From the NCBI GenBank assembly GCA_018336075.1, contig JAGXRB010000371.1, forward strand, positions 1 to 38,825: a DNA stretch of 38,825 nucleotides. Direction: 5' to 3'. Source of the DNA: Bacteroidota bacterium. GTDB taxonomy: Bacteria > Bacteroidota > Bacteroidia > Bacteroidales > F082. Within the stretch, counting starts at the first letter, position 1. The number at the start of each line of letters is the position of its first letter. Position numbers and translations under genes: made by a program. Shown piece by piece: positions 33,004 through 38,825 of this stretch. A model generated the notes under the pieces. The model did not search any database, was not told the origin of the DNA, and saw only the letters and a list, made by a program, of their open reading frames with translations.

Positions 33004-34095
33004 ATGAAAAATACCAAAATTCGAAAAAGCACAAAAAAGCTTGGCAAGCCCGGATATTCAAAAAAATCAGGACTTCCTGCTGGCAGTCTTGTACATGTAG
33101 GGCAGGTTAAAACTGAAGGGACATATATCGATCTGATTGAATACAGTCCGACGAATATAGCTGAAAAGAAAAATTTAAGTTTGAAAGAAGCCCAAGAATA
33201 TTTGGACGCCCCCGGAATGAAATGGCTTCGGGTAACAGGATTGCAAAATACTGAAATTATTGGTGAGCTAGGAAAGACTTATGGATTACATCCATTATTT
33301 CTTGAAGATATACTGAATACAAGTCAGCGGCCTAAGTTGGAAATAATGGAGGATCATGTATTTTTCACCATGAAAACACTTGGGTTTTCAGCAGACAAGG
33401 GCGTTGTTTCAGATCAGATAAGTTTTGTTTTAAGAGAAAACCTTTTGATGTCTTTTCATGAAAGCGACCTTGATATTTTTCTGCCACTATACGATCGCAT
33501 GAACATTGAGACGAGTCGCATCAGAAACAATGGCGTTGATTTCCTTTTTTATGCTTTGATTGATATCATTGTTGATAATTATTTTAGCGTTGTTGAAGCC
33601 ATAGCAGATATGATCGACACCGTGGAAGACCGTATTTCTTCTGAACCAGATGAGAATGTTCTTGATGCCATTCAGCAGATAAGAAAAGAATTGCTTTTTC
33701 TGAAGAAAACGGTATTCCCAATCCGTGAAGGACTTAATACACTCATCAGGAATGATATACCTTTGATTGATCCGAAACAGGTGAAATATCTCAGAGATGT
33801 TTACGACCATCTGATGCATATATATGAAACCATCGAAACCTATCGCGAACTGAATACCGGACTAAAGGAAGTGTATCTCTCAGCCTTAAGCAATAAAATG
33901 AATCAGGTGATGAAAACACTCACCATCATCGCTACAATATTTATTCCTCTTACGTTTATAGTTGGAATCTATGGCATGAATTTCAGGGTTTTTCCAGAAC
34001 TCAACTGGAAATATGGCTATCTGTTTGTTTGGTTGGTCATGTTAGCGATTGTGGCTTATATGCTGTTCAGGTTCAAGAAAAAGAAATGGCTCTAA
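33004..34095 (+). CDS. corA: Magnesium/cobalt transporter CorA
   Basis: Inner-membrane Mg2+ channel. 363 residues. The N-terminal 30 residues are strongly basic (KIRKSTKKLGKPGYSKKSG). The cytoplasmic domain includes WLRVTGLQNTEIIGELGKTYGLHPLFLEDILNTSQRPKLE, the hallmark CorA segment, then IDTVEDRI and the long stalk helix LLFLKKTVFPIREGLNTLIR. Two C-terminal transmembrane helices follow, with the selectivity Gly-Met-Asn at 324-326 in FIVGIYGMNF and the basic tail FRFKKKKWL. The length is typical of the Thermotoga-like CorA group. Nothing in the neighbourhood is linked to magnesium. Identification is secure. Confidence 0.96.
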   Translation: MKNTKIRKSTKKLGKPGYSKKSGLPAGSLVHVGQVKTEGTYIDLIEYSPTNIAEKKNLSLKEAQEYLDAPGMKWLRVTGLQNTEIIGELGKTYGLHPLFLEDILNTSQRPKLEIMEDHVFFTMKTLGFSADKGVVSDQISFVLRENLLMSFHESDLDIFLPLYDRMNIETSRIRNNGVDFLFYALIDIIVDNYFSVVEAIADMIDTVEDRISSEPDENVLDAIQQIRKELLFLKKTVFPIREGLNTLIRNDIPLIDPKQVKYLRDVYDHLMHIYETIETYRELNTGLKEVYLSALSNKMNQVMKTLTIIATIFIPLTFIVGIYGMNFRVFPELNWKYGYLFVWLVMLAIVAYMLFRFKKKKWL

Positions 34096-34218
34096 GTCTG
34101 GAAACTCTATGCTTAGCCATAGAATGAGTCTTTACGCCTTGGCAATGCTACTTCCAACTTCAAGTTTAAGCTTTTCAGATTCTTCTGTTTTCCTTCATTC
34201 GGTTAGGACTAAAAAATC

Positions 34219-34226
34219 TATCTTTG
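34219..34226 (+). promoter_or_regulatory. Candidate -7 element of the anchored thioredoxin gene
   Basis: TATCTTTG, exact to TAnnTTTG, 30 bases before the ATG at 34257; it overlaps an upstream in-frame TTG, arguing against that codon as start. Confidence 0.5.
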
Positions 34227-34256
34227 CCACTTATAAACAAATCTAAATTATTACAT

Positions 34257-34685
34257 ATGTCGAACGTAGTCTGGATTATTCTTGCTTTGATGCTGGTTTT
34301 CATTTTTTACAATGGTTACCGCCGTTACAAAATGATGAAAAATTATAAACCCGGGCAGGACAGCAGCAATTTGCTGAAGTTTACCGATACTAACTTCAAA
34401 AAGAGCATTTCGAAGGGCGTTGTTTTGGTAGATTTCTGGGCTCCATGGTGTGGCCCTTGCCGCATGATAGGTCCGGTAGTGAGTGAGTTATCGGATGATT
34501 TTGCGGGAAAAGCCAAAATCGGTAAACTGAACGTCGACGAAAACAAACAAATAGCCAGTGAATTTGGAATCCGGTCGATTCCTACTTTGATATTGTTTAA
34601 AGATGGAAAAGCTGTTGAGAAATTTACGGGAATAAAACCCAAACAGGCTTTTGCCAAAGCGATAAACGCACAGTTGAATGCTTAA
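34257..34685 (+). CDS. Membrane-anchored thioredoxin
   Basis: 142 residues from the ATG at 34257. An N-terminal transmembrane helix (residues 4-19, VVWIILALMLVFIFYN) is followed by a basic stretch (GYRRYKMMKNYK). The basic residues after the helix favour the cytoplasmic side by the positive-inside rule, so the thioredoxin domain may face the cytoplasm. The domain (about 40-142) is classical: VLVDFWAPWCGPCRMIGPVVSEL with Cys65 and Cys68, KIGKLNVDENKQIASEFGIRSIPTLILFKDGK with cis-Pro, and a C-terminal helix. Apart from the added anchor it is a normal thioredoxin that keeps proteins reduced. It converges with the T9SS type-B gene 21 bases away. Topology is inferred. Confidence 0.92.
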   Translation: MSNVVWIILALMLVFIFYNGYRRYKMMKNYKPGQDSSNLLKFTDTNFKKSISKGVVLVDFWAPWCGPCRMIGPVVSELSDDFAGKAKIGKLNVDENKQIASEFGIRSIPTLILFKDGKAVEKFTGIKPKQAFAKAINAQLNA

Positions 34686-34706
34686 AAAGAAATTTCTTCT
34701 GAAGTC

Positions 34707-36230
34707 TTAATGAATCAGTGATACTGTTCCACGTTTGGTTCTTACGAGGCCGGCAGCTTCTTCATATTGAAGAAGATACACATAAACGCCCATAGGCTGC
34801 AGTTTTCCTGAATTATTTTTTCCAGTCCAGCCTTCATCCGGATCATTTGTTTCCCAAATTACAGCTCCCCAGCGGTTATATATTTGCAGAATGTAATTGG
34901 TAGAATTGTAGAAGGTAATAACAGGTTTAAAGGTGGTATTTTCTGTTTTCGATGAGCCGGGGTAAAATGCGTTGGGCATTACGGGGTCAAAATCGGGTTG
35001 AAGCGAAAGGGTATTTGACCTTGAAAACTGAACATTTTGATCGCTTCCATAGGCAACTAAATAATATTGGAAAAGTGCTTCACGATTTGGTAAAGCCGAC
35101 ACATCGTCTATATGGCTGTTTTCACCTAGAAAGAGGGTTACAAGTTCTACGGGTGTTTCAGTTCCTTGTTTCCGATAGAGTTTTTGTTCTATAACATCCC
35201 ACCCTTCATAGCCATTCCAGTTCAAACTTACGCTGAATTCCGGATCAATGTTTCCCTCAAGCAGAATAGTACGGTGCTTTACCGGATCTGGAACTGGATT
35301 GAAACAGTTGTCTGTTAATTCAAGTTCATAGATGTAGCTTGTAGTTTCTGTAAAGACATTTTCATCGCTAACCATGTATGAAGTTGGAGGAAAAGTCAAA
35401 GGGATTGGTGTTTCTCCTGAACCGGTTGGATCGTTGCGAGTAATAACAATATTCTTGCTAAGGTTAAGATCGGTTATGGAAGTTTCATAAGTAATATCTA
35501 CATAACCTGATGATTCATTTACGCTGACACGCACAATCTCTGGTGGATTTGGTCGCACATATGCAGGAGATTCTTTTGAAACGATGTTTGAGAAGACATT
35601 CTCCGAAACGCCATTAACCAGCGCTTCTATTTTGTAATGATAAATTTCATTTGGGACTATATTTTCATGTGTATACTCGTAAATACTAATTGTAGAGTCA
35701 GGAGAGGTGTAGTAAGGTTGTTGAATTCTAAGAACAGGTGTTAGCGTTGCTGTTTGAATTTCTTCTAATTGCTGAAAATTGGTGCCACCATCTATTGATA
35801 CAGAAATTCTGTATGAGCTAACAAAGTTTGTAATTTGATATTCGGACCATCTTATCGTATTTTTAAGTTCACATTCGTTATATATTACAGTTTTATTCAA
35901 TAAAATGGACTGAAGTTTTGGTTCAGAATAACCAGAGCCTCTGAAGTTGTCAACAACGTAGAGGCAAATACTATCATTTGAAGGTGCATTCAAGTCGATC
36001 CATTCAAGTGCAGAACCGTCATAAATCGTATCCAAGGCAACAAAAGTGCCATTTATTAGCCGTAAAACAGAAAATTTCTCTGTCAATTCAGGATTTGGCT
36101 CAGACCATCTTACTCTGACATGGCCTTCCTGATTTATAACCGAAATAGATTCAATAATTGATGCCTGCCCCATCCCCTCAAAAAATGAAAACATCAGCCA
36201 CAATAAAAAAGCAAATTTTAAAACTTTCAT
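34707..36230 (-). CDS. Secreted protein with fibronectin-III-like repeats and T9SS type B (gliding-type) C-terminal domain
   Basis: 507 residues. Signal peptide 1-22 (KVLKFAFLLWLMFSFFEGMGQ). Several beta-sandwich repeats of fibronectin-III type follow (about 25-110, 112-220, 225-325 and 330-410), with recurring patterns such as VRVRWSEPNPE, YHYKIEALVNG and FQYYLVAYGSD. The last 85 residues are the type B sorting domain (PNAFYPGSSK, TNYILQIYNRWGAVIWET, WTGKNNSGKLQPMGVYVYLLQY, RTKRGTVSLI), the CHU_C/gliding-motility-associated form. It is predicted to be exported by T9SS and act as a surface adhesin or scaffold. It starts 34 bases after the stop of the M16 gene on the same strand, so it may belong to that operon. 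No enzyme domain is visible. Confidence 0.9.
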   Translation of the reverse strand: MKVLKFAFLLWLMFSFFEGMGQASIIESISVINQEGHVRVRWSEPNPELTEKFSVLRLINGTFVALDTIYDGSALEWIDLNAPSNDSICLYVVDNFRGSGYSEPKLQSILLNKTVIYNECELKNTIRWSEYQITNFVSSYRISVSIDGGTNFQQLEEIQTATLTPVLRIQQPYYTSPDSTISIYEYTHENIVPNEIYHYKIEALVNGVSENVFSNIVSKESPAYVRPNPPEIVRVSVNESSGYVDITYETSITDLNLSKNIVITRNDPTGSGETPIPLTFPPTSYMVSDENVFTETTSYIYELELTDNCFNPVPDPVKHRTILLEGNIDPEFSVSLNWNGYEGWDVIEQKLYRKQGTETPVELVTLFLGENSHIDDVSALPNREALFQYYLVAYGSDQNVQFSRSNTLSLQPDFDPVMPNAFYPGSSKTENTTFKPVITFYNSTNYILQIYNRWGAVIWETNDPDEGWTGKNNSGKLQPMGVYVYLLQYEEAAGLVRTKRGTVSLIH

Positions 36231-36264
36231 CGCCTAATATTTTTTGCTAGCCTGCCACTATGGG

Positions 36265-37563
36265 TCAGGTGGTTTTTAAATTTCCAACCAAAACGGTCAG
36301 CATATCGTCCGGGCTGAGGTATTTTACTGCAAGAGCCTTTATTTCTTCTGCCGTGACAGCGTTTATTGCTTTCAGGCTGTTTGCAAAATACTCCATCCCC
36401 AGTTTGTTGTCAAGTGTTGTTCTGAACTTTTCTGCCTGATTGAACACCCCGTCAAGGGCCCGAAGATAGGTTCCGTTGAGGTAGTTTCGCACAAGAGCCA
36501 TTTCTTCAGCATCCACCAATTCATTTTGCATCCGAAATAGTTCTTTTTTTATTTCTTCAAGCGTATTTTCAGTAACCTCAGTTCCTACCTCGGTGCTGAT
36601 TAAAAATCCACATGCTTTTCTGTAAGGCATTACCTGTGAATGTATTCCATAAGTAAACCCTTTGTCTTCACGAATATTGTTCATCAACCGTGAACCAAAA
36701 TAGCCTCCTAAAATGGTGTTAAGGAATAGAAAACCAAAATAATCAGGATGGCTGCGCTGCATCACCGGACGGCCCATCATGATGGAAGTCTGCAATGAAT
36801 CGGGTTTTTGAATCTGGTGCAAACCGCTTTTAAAATGAGTTTCCTGTATAAAATCCGTCTGCAGCTCAGCATTGCTCCAGTTATCGCCAAAGTGCTTTTC
36901 TATTGTCTGAATAATTTTATCATTTATCTGTCCGCTCATGATAATGGTGCAGTTGGCCGGCAGAAAATGTTTTGCATGAAACTGTGCAAGGTCGCTGGTT
37001 GAAAGCTTGTCAAAGTCTTCAATGGCAGCCGTTTGTCCGTAGGGAGTATCAATGCCAAAAAGTTTTTCATTAAAAATTCTGAAGGCGATCTGTTTGTTTT
37101 TTCTGCTGCTTACGATAAAGTCCTGCTTTTGCCTTCTGTTGTACATCCTGAACTCACGCTGGCGGAAAGACGGGTTTTTCAACATGCTTTCGATCAGAGG
37201 CATCAGCAGAGGCAATGATTTTCCAAGACAAAAAACGCTCATCCATGCAATATCTTTTGATGATTGAAGGTCGATGTAAGCACCATGGTAATCAATTTTG
37301 GCATTGATGTTACCAGCTGTATAACGTGTGCTTCCTTCGCGGAGCATATTTATGGTGCTGTTGGCAACAAGTTTTTTTTGCTGAAGGGCGCTGCCGGCAT
37401 TGATGATCAAATCGAACCGCAGTGTTTCCTGACTTTGATCATTGAAGGTATACACAGGGATTCCGTTTGGCAGAACCATACATGGCGGTTCCGACAGCAC
37501 AAAAGATGCAGCGGTTTTAAGTGCGGGCGCTTTGAAGCGTTCAAGTGTAGTTATTTCAGTCAT
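36265..37563 (-). CDS. M16 family peptidase subunit lacking the zinc motif
   Basis: 432 residues from the ATG at 37561-37563, which overlaps the stop of the upstream M16 gene by 8 bases; a longer frame exists upstream but would run deep into that gene. No signal peptide. The M16 fold is clear (VLPNGIPVYTF, DLIINAGSAL, TSIMMGRPVMQRSHPDYFGFLFLNTILGG), but where the partner has HxxEH this protein has NSTIN (68-72), so it cannot bind zinc. It keeps FGSRLMNNIREDKGFTYGIHS, the Arg/Tyr motif that positions substrate in the second subunit of two-chain M16 enzymes. It therefore likely forms a heterodimer with the upstream gene product, as in mitochondrial processing peptidase. Confidence 0.92.
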   Translation of the reverse strand: MTEITTLERFKAPALKTAASFVLSEPPCMVLPNGIPVYTFNDQSQETLRFDLIINAGSALQQKKLVANSTINMLREGSTRYTAGNINAKIDYHGAYIDLQSSKDIAWMSVFCLGKSLPLLMPLIESMLKNPSFRQREFRMYNRRQKQDFIVSSRKNKQIAFRIFNEKLFGIDTPYGQTAAIEDFDKLSTSDLAQFHAKHFLPANCTIIMSGQINDKIIQTIEKHFGDNWSNAELQTDFIQETHFKSGLHQIQKPDSLQTSIMMGRPVMQRSHPDYFGFLFLNTILGGYFGSRLMNNIREDKGFTYGIHSQVMPYRKACGFLISTEVGTEVTENTLEEIKKELFRMQNELVDAEEMALVRNYLNGTYLRALDGVFNQAEKFRTTLDNKLGMEYFANSLKAINAVTAEEIKALAVKYLSPDDMLTVLVGNLKTT

Positions 37564-38797
37564 TTTCTTTGGTGTAATAGAGCGTGCTGCAATTGTTTTC
37601 TGTGAAAATATTATTTGCAATGCGTATTATATCTGCAGCTTGTACTTTTCTGTATTGTTTGGTCAGGTTGTTAACGAGGTCAGTATCGCCAAGATAAGTG
37701 TAATAAGCCAGATTCATGGCTTTGCTGAGCACCGAAATGCTTGAAAAAGCTTGTCCGGAAACGACTCTGTTTTTCACTTTTCTAAGTTCATCCATTGAAG
37801 GGCTTTTTTGCTTCAGAATCGCGATCTGTTGGTTGATTCCTTCTTCAGCTGCATCAAAACTTATCCCCGGAAGCAATTTACCGGTCACGACAAACAGCCC
37901 CGGATCGGAGTCGCCTGTGATAAAAGCGCTGATTTCAGCAAATAATTCCTGTTTTTTAATCAGCGCTTTCACAAGTCTTGATGACTGGCCCGAACCCAGT
38001 AAATCAGATATAAGGTCGGTTGCATAATAGTCATCATCATTGCGTCCGCACATATGCCATGCTTTATATATGCCATCTACAGGCACCTGTTTTTTGACAT
38101 GAAGCTTGCGTGCTTCTTTCTGTATTGGCTCAGATGGCAAGCTTCGGCTGATTTCAGGGCCTGCAGGAATAGAAGCAAACCATTTTTCGGCAAGCTGCTT
38201 CACTTCTTCAGTTGAAATGTCGCCAGCAATAGCGATAATTGCATTGTTCGGATTGTAAAATCTTCCATAGAAGTCTTTTACGTCTTCCAAAGTGGCTTGT
38301 TCAATATGCGAAATCTCTTTCCCGATGGTATTCCACTGATAGGGATGTGTTGAGTAGGCGAGTGGTTTCAGCAAAAGCCACGCATCGCCATAAGGCTGAT
38401 TGAGATAGTTTTGCCGGAATTCTTCTACAACAACCTGTCTTTGCACTTCAAAACTTTTTTCTGAAAAGGCCAGACTCAGCATTCTGTCTGATTCAAGCCA
38501 GAAAGCAGTTTCAATATTTTCTTTCGGGAGTGTAAGGTAATAGTTGGTGATATCGCTGTTGGTAAACGCATTGTTGTCCCCGCCAGCCCTTTGAAGTGGT
38601 TCATCATATCTGGGAATATTTATTGAGCCACCAAACATGAGGTGCTCAAAAAGATGTGCAAAACCTGTTTTTTCGGGATGCTCATCACGCGCACCAACCT
38701 TATAAAGGATATTCATTGCCACGATGGGCGTATTTGCATCATGGTGCACAACAAAACGAAGTCCGTTGATGAGGGTAAAAGTGTCGAATTTTATCAT
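37556..38797 (-). CDS. M16 family zinc peptidase, catalytic subunit
   Basis: 413 residues. It opens MIKFDTFTLINGLRFVVHHDANTPIVAMNILYKVGARDE and has the inverted zinc motif His48-Leu-Phe-Glu51-His52 in GFAHLFEHLMFGG, with the third ligand expected in QRQVVVEEFRQ (Glu125 or 126). Further M16 features are FYNPNNAIIAIAGDI and LLGSGQSSRLVKAL. No signal peptide is present, so a cytoplasmic oligopeptidase role is likely; related bacterial pairs degrade peptides in the cytoplasm or periplasm. The next gene starts inside its last codons (8-base overlap), indicating translational coupling and 1:1 synthesis of the two subunits. The start is 28 bases from the window end, so the promoter is not visible. 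Confidence 0.94.
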   Translation of the reverse strand: MIKFDTFTLINGLRFVVHHDANTPIVAMNILYKVGARDEHPEKTGFAHLFEHLMFGGSINIPRYDEPLQRAGGDNNAFTNSDITNYYLTLPKENIETAFWLESDRMLSLAFSEKSFEVQRQVVVEEFRQNYLNQPYGDAWLLLKPLAYSTHPYQWNTIGKEISHIEQATLEDVKDFYGRFYNPNNAIIAIAGDISTEEVKQLAEKWFASIPAGPEISRSLPSEPIQKEARKLHVKKQVPVDGIYKAWHMCGRNDDDYYATDLISDLLGSGQSSRLVKALIKKQELFAEISAFITGDSDPGLFVVTGKLLPGISFDAAEEGINQQIAILKQKSPSMDELRKVKNRVVSGQAFSSISVLSKAMNLAYYTYLGDTDLVNNLTKQYRKVQAADIIRIANNIFTENNCSTLYYTKEND

Positions 38798-38825
38798 AGA
38801 TGTTTAAAACATGCAAACCTACACA

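Noticed and set aside
34106-34123. TCTATG/CATAGA inverted repeat after corA
   Set aside because: A 6-bp stem without a U tract or nearby promoter box; likely chance.
1-38825. CRISPR arrays, tRNA/rRNA genes, insertion sequences or prophage
   Set aside because: I looked for regularly spaced repeats, T-loop-like GTTCGAATC motifs, transposase motifs and terminal inverted repeats and saw none. A covariance-model scan could still find a structured RNA that I missed by eye.

Overview
The window looks like chromosome from a member of the Bacteroidota, probably near the Bacteroidales or Marinilabiliales. The evidence is an AT-rich sequence, many start sites preceded by the Bacteroidota -7 promoter element TAnnTTTG, few Shine-Dalgarno sequences, three secreted proteins with type IX secretion (T9SS) sorting domains, and several families typical of the phylum (DUF5606, DUF4296, DUF5686-like, PadR/PspC pairs, MalQ with starch-binding domains). 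I found no rRNA, tRNA, CRISPR array, transposase or prophage gene. Most of the window is housekeeping chromosome rather than a mobile island.

Layout, left to right. 1-1541 (minus): the 3'-truncated pyrD and a DUF5606 gene, with a terminator between them. 1679-2650 (plus): a DUF2279 membrane-associated protein. 2741-5479 (minus): a large secreted subtilisin-like protease. 5880-8591 (plus): malQ, a glycogen/maltodextrin 4-alpha-glucanotransferase with two CBM20 modules. 8802-9150 (minus): two very small genes, one a 50-residue zinc ribbon. 9414-11615 (plus): deoC, a T9SS-exported thioredoxin and a small lipoprotein. 11624-14431 (minus): a DUF4296 lipoprotein and recQ. 14432-15186: a 755-base stretch without a clear gene.

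15187-19902 (plus) is an envelope cluster: arabinose-5-phosphate isomerase (Kdo precursor), a CMD/AhpD-like protein, a DUF5686-type outer-membrane protein and lptB (LPS export ATPase). Then come pssA (minus), an outer-membrane barrel and queA (plus), an M48 lipoprotein protease (plus), a secreted isochorismatase-like hydrolase (minus), and a padR-pspC operon with a perfect palindrome over its promoter.

27391-32755 is the most unusual part. It holds a sugar-isomerase-fold protein, a GH130-type glycoside phosphorylase/hydrolase fused to a C-terminal response-regulator receiver domain, and, convergent with it and overlapping by 8 bases, a GT4 glycosyltransferase fused to an (alpha/alpha)6-barrel hydrolase-like domain. 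Together they suggest a phospho-regulated pathway that makes and recycles a glycan or glycoside, possibly mannose-containing. This is inference. The window ends with corA, a membrane-anchored thioredoxin (plus), and a minus-strand set of two M16 peptidase subunits (one active, one lacking the zinc motif) followed by a T9SS type-B secreted protein.
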